64,000 bases of DNA from Pycnococcus provasolii (Eukaryota; Chlorophyta; Pseudoscourfieldiophyceae; Pseudoscourfieldiales): positions 62,001 through 126,000 of the forward strand of contig CP150553.1 of NCBI GenBank assembly GCA_049487715.1. Reading direction: 5' to 3'. Within the stretch, counting starts at the first letter, position 1. Each line of letters starts with the position of its first letter. Shown here piece by piece: positions 9,794 to 19,534 of the stretch. The notes beneath the pieces are model-generated. The model made no database searches. It was not told where the DNA came from and saw nothing but the letters and a program-made list of their open reading frames with translations. The position numbers and the translations under genes are program-made.

Positions 9794-10578
9794 GTATGAT
9801 GATGATGATAAGGTTAGAAGAAGATCGTTTGCTGTTCGTCGGTTGGATCCCTGTTGTTGTGACAATCAACAATACATATGTGACAAGTCACGCCGCTCTC
9901 TCTCTCGCACCCAGTCAGAGTAAAGAGTTTGCACCCACCTTGCGCTGCTGCACATCATCGTCAATCCCGAAATTACCTGAAAGTATAGGTAGTTCTTCAT
10001 ACAGGTTCTTTTTTTTTGTAGGAAAAAGAAGGTGGTCAACTCCCCATACTATGAAGCCTACGGTACTACCGTGGTACTGTATGGAACGGTGGTGTCCCTA
10101 CTGGGAAGGTTGACTGGGACCAGGTACAGTAAACTTTACTGGGACCAACAAGGCCGGCGAGGTACCTTTAAACAGGTCCTTTAAACCTTTAGGCCGGCGC
10201 CAAGTACATAAGAGGGTAGTACAGCCAGCATAAAAACCATAATGCTTGCCAACGCAACGGCAAAACGGGTCCCCAACTTATGGGCGGTTATGGCGGAGGA
10301 AGCACGCGCAGCACGCGTCTCCGCCCTCGCCCCGGGCTGACTCCCAGCCAGGGGATCCACCTGTGGCCCGGTTAACCAGCTACTCGTATGATGGATCCGT
10401 CAACAAGTGGTCAAACCACCGGTCAAACCTCATACAAGGCCTCCCTCCCCTCAAGGTCCCTTTGTCCCCTTTGTCCCCCTCCGGGCTCCGGCCAGCACTC
10501 TGCAATACGCCAATAGGCCGGCCGGCCATGCCCGCATAAGGCTGCTCACTGACTCTTTACTTAAGTTAAGTCTATCCC
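9794..10578. other. Intergenic region with short inverted repeats
   Basis: No gene was recognised in 785 bp. It contains TACTGTA at 10075, the perfect inverted repeat CAGTAAACTTTACTG at about 10127-10141 within repeated GGGACCA words, a pair of AGGCCGGCG words at about 10150 and 10191, and a 31-codon open frame from 10231 (MLANATAKRVPN...) that is too short to support. Confidence 0.4.
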
Positions 10579-13500
10579 ATGTTCCGCTTCGGCGGTCGTG
10601 CTCAGAAACATGCCTCGCAGAAGTACGCGCCGCCCGTGCCCAACAAACACGACGAAGCCAAGGCGCTCGAACACGCGGCGGAACTACCCGAGGGGGAATG
10701 GGAAGCGCCCACGGAGGAGGAGGCGCTCATCAACAGAGACGAAAACCACCCGCACGACCTAGACGGGTACCCTGTGCCTATCAGCGCGTCGAACGTTAAG
10801 GTCGGAACCGCGCTCGGAGACGGGTTCAGCCTATACTTCCTTCAACTCAAGTGGCTCGTCGCGCTGTGCTTGCTCATGTTCGCGTGCAACGTGCCGTGGA
10901 TGGTCGTGTGCAAGTTCGGGGAAATGTACACGCCGTACAACGGAACCGTTGACCTGTACCGCAAGGGAGACGAACCTGCGTCGTGGAACCTCGACGACGG
11001 AACGTTTGCGGCGATCGAGCCACTGTACGTCAATCACTCGAACTACGAAGCCGACATTGCCGCAAAAAGGTTCTTTCTGCTCGAGGTGCCACGCCTAGGA
11101 ACGTACCGTGTTGACCGAAGCGACTTGCTTTACTCCATCATGGCCAGCGACATGCTCGCGTCCATTCTGTTCCTCGTCGCACTCGCGCTCATGGGCTGGA
11201 AGGCGAAAAGCCTGCTGAAGGAGGTGGACGACAACTGCCTCGAGGCTGCGGACTACTCGGTATACATCAAGGGACTGCCGGAGGATATCAACGACGTTGA
11301 GGAGGTGCACAGCTTCTTCGAACTCAAGTTTGGGAAGGTGGTGGACGTCTACCTCGCGCGCAACGACGGCACTCTCCTGCAGATGTACGAGCGACTTGCC
11401 AAGACCAAGGAGCGCGTGCTAGAGGAGCAGGCTCGTTACCTGAAAACGCGCAAAAACGAGAAGAGTGTTATACGCTACCAGCGCCGAGCTGCGAAAATCG
11501 AACATCGCCTCAAGGAGCTCGAAGCACGCTCGGTGTACAGGACGGTTGGCGCGTTCATCACCTTCTCGAGAAACAGCTCCAAGATTGAGGCCATGAACAA
11601 GGTTCCTTCAAATTGGCTGGCGAAGCTAATGCAACCGAGCGAGGATAAGTTCCGTGGAATTCACTCGTACTACATGACTCGTGCGCCGCCGCCATCCAAT
11701 GTTCTCTACGAGAACCTGGAAGTCAGGAAATCTCATCGCGTCATCATCGGCGTGGTGGTGAATATTTTGCTGGTCACCCCGCTCCTCATCGCGAGTTTTG
11801 CCGCTCTCAACGAACTTACGCGCCTAAAGTTGGAGGCAGAAGGGGTGAAGTCTCTAGTCGTTCCGAACCAGATTGTTCAACCTGCTGTGATCGTGCCGGT
11901 ACTTCCACCTCCGCCGGCGTTGCTGCCGCCGCCTCCATTGACAGCATCTAGCGTCGATGATGCGTCGGGAACGACGAAACCCTCTATTACCACCACAACA
12001 GCAATAGCCACAGCCACAACCACAACCACAACCACATCTCTTTCCACCTCAACTACAACGTCCGCCTCTCCCGCTCTAAGAAGATCGCAACATCATCAAC
12101 GCAGACGCATGAGCGAAGCGGACAAGTCTGTGGCGTACAAACCATTGGAAGATGGCGTCTGCAATGCATTCATGGCCTCGACCTGCAATGCGGCTGTGAC
12201 AGACGGTAATCGAGGTTACTTCATCGATTTTACATACGGCGTGCTGCTGACAAAGGATACGGGATTTAACAGCGTGGAAAATTCTCCGTACGACGTGAAC
12301 GATGCCGTGTCAGAAATGCGCACATGCTTCAATGGTCTCAACGGCACAACTCTCGGCCACAGGTGCCTCGACCTGAGCAACTGCTACAAGTGCTACTGTT
12401 ATGGTCTGCGCAACTTCACGACGTGGAAAGCCTTCGAAAGGTTCGAAAGTGCCACAACGGCAGGGCTCGTGGTGCGGGATTGTGGCAGCTTCATCGCCAA
12501 ATCCTCAGAATCCTGGGAGGTTTACGCCGGAACAGTGGGTATTGCCGTTCAGAATGCAATTTTGAATCAGGTTCTGGGAATGACTGCGAAGTTGGAGCGC
12601 CACGTCTCGGAAGGTGCAACGGCCACAAGTCACATGTTGAAGCTATACACAGCCACGCTTATCAACACGGCTTTCCTCTCGCTCTTAATTAATGCGAATG
12701 TGCCGAGTCTTCGAAAATTTATCGAAGATATTGATCTCATTAAGGACTCTCTTCTCTTTCGTGGAACGCACAGAGACTTCAATGATGGATGGTACAACGA
12801 AGAGGGTATGGGAATCATTCTTCTCATTTTAATCACCACATTTGCGCCTCTTGGGGGGTACATCGGCAATTGGTATCGTAAGGCGTTCGTGCGCTGGTGG
12901 AAAAAGCGACGGGTGTGCAGCCAGCAGAAGCTGAATGAGCTTTTCATTGGGCCTGACTTCCAATTAGCTGAGAGCTACGCGCGCTTAACGCTGAATCTGA
13001 CTCTGATATTGATGTACGGCTCGGGCATGCCAGTCGTATACCTCGTGGGTGCTATTTGCTTTTTTGCCCAGCAGTCGATCGATCGTTTCATGGTGTTTCG
13101 AGTCTGCAGGATGATGCCAAGGTTATCCAAGGAAGTTGGCACGGCTGCCATGGAGATTTACCCATGGCTTATGTGCCTGCATCTTGCATTCGGAGCGTGG
13201 ATGCACTCGCACTTCTATACGGAGCGCATTGACGAGAAGGCACAGGCCTTAGGGGTTGACACCTCCTTCTTCTCAAACGCGATCAACAATACGATCGCTT
13301 CAGCGGGAGCTTCCACTTCGATAATCAAGGTTGTTGATAGCATTGGGAGCAAGATTGGCGTGGAAAACATGAATGCCTCTGCATCCATGGCGATCAACGC
13401 CACGGCGGTGAATGCAGCGATAGGTCGCATTGCTGATAGGCTCACGAGCGAAGCGGATTCCGATGTGGATGTCATAGGTCGCTTGATGCAGACCAATGCC

Positions 13501-13904
13501 TTCCCTCTCTTTCTGATGCTGTGCCTCATTCTGATTATCGTACCTGTCATCCGCTACGTCGTTTTTGGATTCTTAGGGCCAATTCTCTTCGTCTTGCTCT
13601 GCCCTTGCCTGGTTCGCGGCAAAAATCGCCCCGACGAGTTGGAGGCACTGCCAAATTACGAGGACGCGTTCTTCGAGTAAGGTTTTATTATCGAAGAAGC
13701 CGCAGCTAAACGAATTGACCATCGAACTAACTTAAATCAACCAAACCTCACAGGGATAAAATTGTCGGTCTTCCGTCTTACAAGGTTGAGGATCACCCCA
13801 AGTACCGCGAGGCGTTCACAAACGTGCGTAAGGGTCGCAGTGCGAAGGAGGAGGAGGACATCGACATGGGCGACATTGAGAAGATGCTCCGCGGTCTCGT
13901 ATGA
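10579..13904 (+). CDS. OSCA/CSC1-like (TMEM63-type) mechanosensitive cation channel, two exons
   Basis: The exons are 10579-13676 and 13754-13904, giving 1,082 residues. The N-terminal cytosolic part has an early membrane helix (WLVALCLLMFACNVPWMVV), another helix (DMLASILFLVALALMGW), then the PHM7/RRM-like cytosolic domain (YSVYIKGLP...AFITF) and the family signature APPPSNVLYENLEV. After the next helix comes an unusual extracellular insertion of about 200 residues, Pro/Thr-rich then Cys-rich, before the remaining pore helices. The long ORF would stop at 13680, but that stop lies inside an intron. Exon 2 adds 49 codons beginning DKIVGLPSYKVEDHPKYREA and ending in an acidic/basic tail. The family forms osmotic or stretch-gated cation channels. 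The substrate is not readable from sequence. Confidence 0.82.
13677..13753 (+). other. Intron (77 bp, phase 2) in the OSCA-like gene
   Basis: GTAAGG donor, CTAAC branch-like motif about 25 nt from the end, CACAG acceptor. Removal skips a TAA at 13678 and continues the frame as GA|G with 49 further sense codons to a TGA at 13902. A TGTAA follows at 13907. Confidence 0.8.
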
Positions 13905-14224
13905 TATGTAAAGTGGAACGTTACCACCCAGTCGCTAGACTACCAACTATGTACCCTTTGGTAGTGGTAATGGCATGGTCGAGTTGCTTATTGGAGTGTC
14001 GTGTGCACGCCACGTGGAGGCGTCTTAGAACCCTACTGTACCACCCCTGGTACCTCTCCCTGGTACTGAAGTTTAGAACGTGTTTTATTTTACCTTAGAG
14101 CAAGTTGGTGGAGTGCCAGAGTGGTAAATTTGTAAATTTCAGTTTTACTTCACGAGCAGGTTCGCGCATCCCTCTCCCAAGTTTCCAACTCGTATTTTAC
14201 TCGGTCACACAATCCCTCGCGCCC
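13905..14224. other. Intergenic region with hairpin and TACTGTA
   Basis: These 320 bp hold TGTAA right after the channel gene (13907), an inverted repeat CTACCAA/TTGGTAG at 13940 and 13958, and TACTGTA at 14034 followed by GGTACC words. No gene was recognised. Confidence 0.4.
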
Positions 14225-17200
14225 ATGCCGATGGCGATGCCGATGCCGATGGCGACGCGAGCGTTAAGGCGACGCATCGTGCTGGTGGTGGCGGGTTTAC
14301 TCGCCTTAAGCGCAGAATCCTCAGCCTTGCCCACCGCGCCGGCGCGCAAGTTCTGCCTGCCCGCTCGCGACGCGTCCAGCGAACAAACGCGAGGGGCGCT
14401 CAGCTGGCTCTGCTCGCAGCTCGGGGCACAGGCGCCGTGCTGCGACCCGGTCGACGCCGCCGTGTGCGGAACGTGCGCGTCGTCAGACAAAATGAAACTC
14501 ACGAAAATGGTCAACGAAATGTGGTGCCCCGGGCGCGACTGCGCGAACACCGTCGCTTGTGACTTCGGAGGCGCCATGGTGTGGAGGGATGTCGGCACGG
14601 GAGAAGAGGGACAGGATGAACAGCGGTGCACGGCGCTGGCGCCCGTGCCGTCTCCTCCGCCAAGCTCGCCGCCGCCAAGCCCGCCGCCACCTCCACCTCC
14701 TATGCCTCCACCCTCGCCACCTCCGCCGAGCCCACCGCCACCTCCGCCACCACCCTCGCCAACTCCGCCACCACCACCCTCGCCAACTCCGCCGAGTCCA
14801 CCGCCACCTCCGCCTCCGCCGTCTCCACCTCCGCCAAGCCCACCGCCTCCTTCGACCCCGCAGCCTCCGCAAAGCCCACCACCCGCGCAAGACGATCCGC
14901 CTCGTCGAAGCAATCCTCCGCTGTGTACACTTGCCATCGGCGAAACTGCCACCGCCTCGGGCACAATCCTTTGCGAGGAAGGCATGAATATCGAGGGCAC
15001 GCTCACGGTGAGCTCTGGAACACGCCTCGTCACGCCGCGCATTGTCGTCGGCACGAGTGGCGTACTTCAAGTTGGAACTCCAGAGATACCCGTGTCGAAT
15101 GTGGAGATTTACCTTCAGCACGACCGCTGCGACGGCGTCACGGACCCAAGCCTCAAGCGAGCTTGCCTTGCAAATGGTGTGCTGTCAAGCTACGGCCGAT
15201 TCGACGTATTCGGCGTTCCCAAGACACCGTGGACGCTTCTCGTGGATGACTGCGACGCGTGCGACACGCTGACCGTCGCCGAGTGCAGCGGGTGGGCTAT
15301 CGGCGACCGCATCGCCGTGAGCGCGACGGGAGGGCGTGCAACCAAGTACAGCGAGCTCGTCTACGCGCGCAATGACGGCATGCCGCTGGCAGCCGCTGAT
15401 CCTCATGACAACTTCGAGGTGAGTGAGGCGACGATCCAAAGCCTGACAGCTTTGGGCGACGGACAACGTTGCCAGGTGAAGCTTGACGGCGCGCTGAAGC
15501 ATCTGCACCGAGGCTCGTGGATGGGAGGCGGTCGCGTGCCAACGCACGCGGAGGTTATCAACCTCAGCCGCAGCGTCATTATCACAGGCCCTCCGATGCA
15601 CTGGAAGGATGCCGCGATGCCGATTCGTGGCGGCCAGGGAATTGTCACCGCACAGATGTTCGGCGGTACGATGCGTGTCTCCTATGCTCGCGTCGAAAAT
15701 TGCGGTCGCGTTCAGCTTGGTCGATACTGCCTGCACTATCACGTTGTTGGGCCATGCCACGAATGCCATCTTAAGGGAAATGTCGTCACGCGAGGCGTGA
15801 ACAAGGGCATCACCGTCCATGGCACGCACCATGCGACGGTCGACCAGAACGTCGTGTACGACCTTCGAGGGGCGTCGATTTACATCGAAGATGGCAATGA
15901 GGTGAACAATACCATCAGCCGAAACGTGTTGATGTGCCCAAGTCTCTCCAACGGAGCGCCCATCGGAAATCTTTTACAGGACGGCACGGGCAATCACATG
16001 CGCGGCCGGCGGTGCAGCCTCCTCGGTGTCGAGAGCCATCGTGATTCTGATTACGCCGAGCAGAGTGGCATCTACGCTCTGAGCCCGTCCAACCACATCA
16101 TTGGAAACCGAATCTCAGGTCATGAAAATGCGCTGTTTGTCAACCACCAGGGCGGACATACGTACGGCATTGGATACGCAAAGGGGCGAAATTGCGTGGC
16201 ATCCATGCCATTTGGCCGCACTGAGGGCAATGTCTTCCACAACAACGCCGGCTTTGGATGGTATGTCAATGTCGCGTTCCCTACGAATGTCGATGTGACA
16301 GCCGAGGGGTATGTCAAAGACTGGAATTCGTGCCTTCCCTTCAACATGACCACGGGCGAGGAGAATGGGAAGGGGTTCGTGGTGAAGGACCACGTCGAGT
16401 ACTTCAATGACTTCAGTATGGGTGCATACGACCTTGGAGATGCCACATTCGAGAACGTCGTCAGTGCTATGTCCAACAAGGGTCTGTATTGGAAGACGTA
16501 CCGTCGTGGAGCGAACAGCGCCGCCTTTGCAAGAAACGTTACCTTCGTGGATAATTCTGCGCATTTAGAAGGTCCTGGCGGATCTGGATTGGTGGAATTT
16601 GAGAACCTCGACCTGATCACAACGCCAGGATCTGGCTTGACATCGCGCTTTGTCATAAATCACCACTGCGCGCTACCCGCTGAGCAGACGGGCGGCTTGT
16701 GCGCGAGTCACTATGTCATTCGTGCGGCGGCGGGTGCGGCCCCTTTTGCACGAAACCAATTTGTGTCGGAGGCTTCTCGCTCAGATGCCGTCATACTGTA
16801 TGACGGTGCGAGCCAATTTCTGAAGCCGGCAGGATCAGGTGAAGCTTCCGTTGGCGCTCTGCCGACTTTTGAAACCTCTGCATGCACGGAAGCTGCACCA
16901 TGGCTTGTTTGCAATGGGATGGATGATGTGCGGGTAGTTCGAATCTATTCGCCAGACCGAGGGACGCTTCGCGTGACAGTAGGTGGTGTGGTGTACAGCG
17001 TGCCATTCCTCTCATTCACGCGCGGGAAGGTGAGGAGCAACCAGAAGTACGTGTACACGCCCCCCGAGGCGTACCTTTCCCCCGGAGGGTACACATTCCT
17101 CGTTCGTGATAATGCAGAAATTAGCATCGACATTCCAACGTCACTTGGACCTGGTGATGCGCTTTACGACATGTTCACGCTGGAGTATGCGGACGCGGCG

Positions 17201-19246
17201 ATGACACCTGAGACGTCCATTCGCCTCAGCATTTCAGGAGACGCGCGCCTTGCCGGGGGACCGTGCCGGATCAGCAGCTCTCACGGCCGGTCGTTCATCA
17301 CACCATATGGCCCTCTTGTTCCACAGAGTGGAGCTTGGTGGACTTGTCGCGGTGAGTGGGCAACCGCCTTTTCAAGCGCGGATTTCATGAACTCATTTAA
17401 CACGCTCATTGACGCTCGCACGACGCGCACGTGCTCGGTGGAGCGCTGCGACGCGCTCTACTCCCCGAATGGCCGCATCGTGCTCGACTCATCTTGTCCG
17501 GTATCGGGAGGTGTTGGCTGTGCCATCGGCGGTGAGGCATGTTGTCGACTCTGCGACGCTGAGGGGTTCAACACATGCACCGATCGTACGGTGCCGTACG
17601 TACCCGGGGCACCGTCGCCAGTCACGCCAGCACCACCTCAGCAAACCACGACAACGACCACGAGCACAACAAATGTAGCGGTAACAACCACCACAGCGAC
17701 AGTGACGACCGCACCCGGGGTACCGTCGCCAGTTACGCCTGCACCACCTCAGCAAATCACGACAACAACCACAACAACGACATTGACGACCGTACCATCT
17801 TCTGAAGTAGCAGCATGCCTGGTGCAACCTGAGGCTGAGCAGACGGCATTGAACAATGCACTGAATTACTTGTGCGGCCAGATTGGATGGGACAAGCCAT
17901 GTTGCAGCGCGGATGTGAGTGCATGTGGTCAATGTGGCAGCAGCATTCAATACAAGCTCAATCGTCTCGTCAACCAGTACTGGTGTACCTCGGAAGAAAG
18001 AGGCTGCGACGTTGTTGGAGATCCTTCTTGTAGCTTTGGCGGCACTATGACGTGGAGAACAGCCAGTCAAGCAGAACGCGAATGCGCGGAAGCTGCGTCA
18101 GAGAGCTCGGTGGCGACGGCGACAACTTCAACGCCCATTTTGGATAAAACCACCACGAAGAATCCAACTCTCTTGACCACTACTACGAGCACGAGCACAA
18201 GCACAACGCAAATTGCAGAGCTTTCCATGTCACATGTATCGGCGGTCAGTGCGAAGGTGAATGCGGATCAGGATTCGCTTCGCGTCACTTTATCACTCTC
18301 TAGCGCTGCATCATATTCTCGTGAGCAAGAAATTCGGCTGATTCAATCTCTCAAGGGGGAGATGAAAACCGTGAAGTGCAACGCAACCAAGATCGAGTAC
18401 ACAACGACATCCTTCTTTGGGTATGTTGGAGCTGAGCCGATTACGGATTCTTCCATTGAAGTCCTTCGTGGCGCTGTGGCTGTGGCTGTGGCTGCCTTGA
18501 ATATACCTGAAGCTGAGGTCACTGTGTATCGCGAACGCCGCAACGCGTATCGCCGCCGTGGCATGCTAGAAGAGCCTTCACATCGCATCAATGTCATGGT
18601 GAATGTGGGCTCATCATCGCTGGAATCAATCGCAGATGTCACAAGTGCCGTTGGAGAGGCGGCCACCCGCACATTCGACAATGGCCAACTCAAGGTGCTT
18701 ACAGAACCCTCACTACAAGTGCACGCCACCTTCGTCAGTCAAGAGCCTATCTCCACAGGCGCTCTTGAGGCTGTTGCCGAGCAGATGACTCCTTCAGTCG
18801 CAGATGTGTTGAACGCCGAAACAGTTGCACCGTCACCGCCGAGTATTCAGTCGTCTGAGACGACGACGGAGGTGGTGACCACGTCCATCAAAGACGCCGT
18901 CCTGACAACTCATGCATCTAGAGCAGATTCGCCAAAGTCCAACGTGTCATCAGCGGTGCTAATTGGAAGCATAGTCGGAGGCAGTGGATTTTTCCTGCTC
19001 GTCGTCGCAGGCCTTGTCGTGTATTGGCGTGGAAAGTCAAGGCAGCCAAAAGCTGTGACAGAAGCGGTGCATACATCAGAACGCGCCTCGCAGTACTTAT
19101 ACAGCAACGCGCCTTCGAGTCCAAGGTCACCTTCACTGCGATCGTTGCAAAATCACACGATGCCGTTTGTGCGATTCGGTTGTGAAGTGGCTGAAGCGGC
19201 TAAGAATTTATCAGAGGATGATGTCCTGCCACGCTGTGAGGCGTAA
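14225..19246 (+). CDS. Wall/surface membrane protein: CBM43 (X8) - G8/parallel beta-helix - CBM43 - TM
   Basis: The product has 1,673 residues. A signal peptide (RRRIVLVVAGLLALSAESSA) leads to a first X8/CBM43 module (about 42-140; six or more Cys, ending CDFGGAMVWR), a long SPPPP linker, and a G8-like beta region (about 240-360). Parallel beta-helix repeats follow (about 430-640: GNVVTRGVNKGITVHG, ASIYIEDGNEVNNTISRNV), as in CEMIP/TMEM2/fibrocystin-type proteins, then Thr-rich linkers. A second CBM43 (about 1195-1290, ending CSFGGTMTWR), a SEA-like region, a membrane helix (about 1577-1600) and a short cytosolic tail complete it. CBM43 binds beta-1,3-glucan in plants and fungi, so it probably ties the plasma membrane to wall glucan. 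It converges on the GT48 gene. The ATG is chosen because it opens the signal peptide; the frame is open upstream only to a TTG. Confidence 0.82.
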   Translation: MPMAMPMPMATRALRRRIVLVVAGLLALSAESSALPTAPARKFCLPARDASSEQTRGALSWLCSQLGAQAPCCDPVDAAVCGTCASSDKMKLTKMVNEMWCPGRDCANTVACDFGGAMVWRDVGTGEEGQDEQRCTALAPVPSPPPSSPPPSPPPPPPPMPPPSPPPPSPPPPPPPPSPTPPPPPSPTPPSPPPPPPPPSPPPPSPPPPSTPQPPQSPPPAQDDPPRRSNPPLCTLAIGETATASGTILCEEGMNIEGTLTVSSGTRLVTPRIVVGTSGVLQVGTPEIPVSNVEIYLQHDRCDGVTDPSLKRACLANGVLSSYGRFDVFGVPKTPWTLLVDDCDACDTLTVAECSGWAIGDRIAVSATGGRATKYSELVYARNDGMPLAAADPHDNFEVSEATIQSLTALGDGQRCQVKLDGALKHLHRGSWMGGGRVPTHAEVINLSRSVIITGPPMHWKDAAMPIRGGQGIVTAQMFGGTMRVSYARVENCGRVQLGRYCLHYHVVGPCHECHLKGNVVTRGVNKGITVHGTHHATVDQNVVYDLRGASIYIEDGNEVNNTISRNVLMCPSLSNGAPIGNLLQDGTGNHMRGRRCSLLGVESHRDSDYAEQSGIYALSPSNHIIGNRISGHENALFVNHQGGHTYGIGYAKGRNCVASMPFGRTEGNVFHNNAGFGWYVNVAFPTNVDVTAEGYVKDWNSCLPFNMTTGEENGKGFVVKDHVEYFNDFSMGAYDLGDATFENVVSAMSNKGLYWKTYRRGANSAAFARNVTFVDNSAHLEGPGGSGLVEFENLDLITTPGSGLTSRFVINHHCALPAEQTGGLCASHYVIRAAAGAAPFARNQFVSEASRSDAVILYDGASQFLKPAGSGEASVGALPTFETSACTEAAPWLVCNGMDDVRVVRIYSPDRGTLRVTVGGVVYSVPFLSFTRGKVRSNQKYVYTPPEAYLSPGGYTFLVRDNAEISIDIPTSLGPGDALYDMFTLEYADAAMTPETSIRLSISGDARLAGGPCRISSSHGRSFITPYGPLVPQSGAWWTCRGEWATAFSSADFMNSFNTLIDARTTRTCSVERCDALYSPNGRIVLDSSCPVSGGVGCAIGGEACCRLCDAEGFNTCTDRTVPYVPGAPSPVTPAPPQQTTTTTTSTTNVAVTTTTATVTTAPGVPSPVTPAPPQQITTTTTTTTLTTVPSSEVAACLVQPEAEQTALNNALNYLCGQIGWDKPCCSADVSACGQCGSSIQYKLNRLVNQYWCTSEERGCDVVGDPSCSFGGTMTWRTASQAERECAEAASESSVATATTSTPILDKTTTKNPTLLTTTTSTSTSTTQIAELSMSHVSAVSAKVNADQDSLRVTLSLSSAASYSREQEIRLIQSLKGEMKTVKCNATKIEYTTTSFFGYVGAEPITDSSIEVLRGAVAVAVAALNIPEAEVTVYRERRNAYRRRGMLEEPSHRINVMVNVGSSSLESIADVTSAVGEAATRTFDNGQLKVLTEPSLQVHATFVSQEPISTGALEAVAEQMTPSVADVLNAETVAPSPPSIQSSETTTEVVTTSIKDAVLTTHASRADSPKSNVSSAVLIGSIVGGSGFFLLVVAGLVVYWRGKSRQPKAVTEAVHTSERASQYLYSNAPSSPRSPSLRSLQNHTMPFVRFGCEVAEAAKNLSEDDVLPRCEA
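14640..14890 (+). repeat. Proline-rich (SPPPP) linker-coding repeat
   Basis: CCxCCxCCx codons give SPPPPPP-type blocks between the first CBM43 and the G8 region. It is the kind of hydroxyproline-rich linker typical of green-algal wall proteins. Confidence 0.85.
17626..17800 (+). repeat. Duplicated Thr-rich linker unit
   Basis: Two copies of a P-G-x-PSPVTPAPPQQ(T/I)TTTTT unit start at about 17608 and 17720 (about 112 bp apart) upstream of the second CBM43. It is a local duplication of a mucin-like linker. Confidence 0.7.
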
Positions 19247-19534
19247 CGGAAACAATGCATTATTCTTTTTTGGGGGGTGGAGGATGAAGATTCTATCTCA
19301 TGGATGAAACACACGGTACAACCTTAAGGCTACTGCATGTGGATTGATAGAACGCTACTCTCATGGTCAGTTATTCATATACTTCCCTCCTCTCTCCCCG
19401 AAATAAAACAACATGTGGCATGGGATATCAAAATAGACGCTGGGTATGTGTAATCAAGAAAATATTTTCAGAATTCATTCAATCCCCCACTTTTCCCCCA
19501 CTTTTCCCACTTTTTCCCCATACAAATAGCGCCA

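Noticed and set aside
9790-9795. GTGAGT donor overlapping the stop of the GT11 gene
   Set aside because: It arises from TGG TGA G; no CTAAC/acceptor and no downstream exon found. The same applies at 1188 in the b5 reductase, whose C-terminus is already complete.
10231-10539. Short ORFs (MLANATAKRVPN..., and a 97-codon frame) upstream of the channel gene
   Set aside because: Short, no domain, no splice link to the channel exon.
14197-15121. Gly-rich or Arg/Trp-rich minus-strand ORFs opposite the SPPPP linker
   Set aside because: Complement of CCx repeats; no start context or domain. The same holds for 28828-29910 opposite the glucan synthase linkers.
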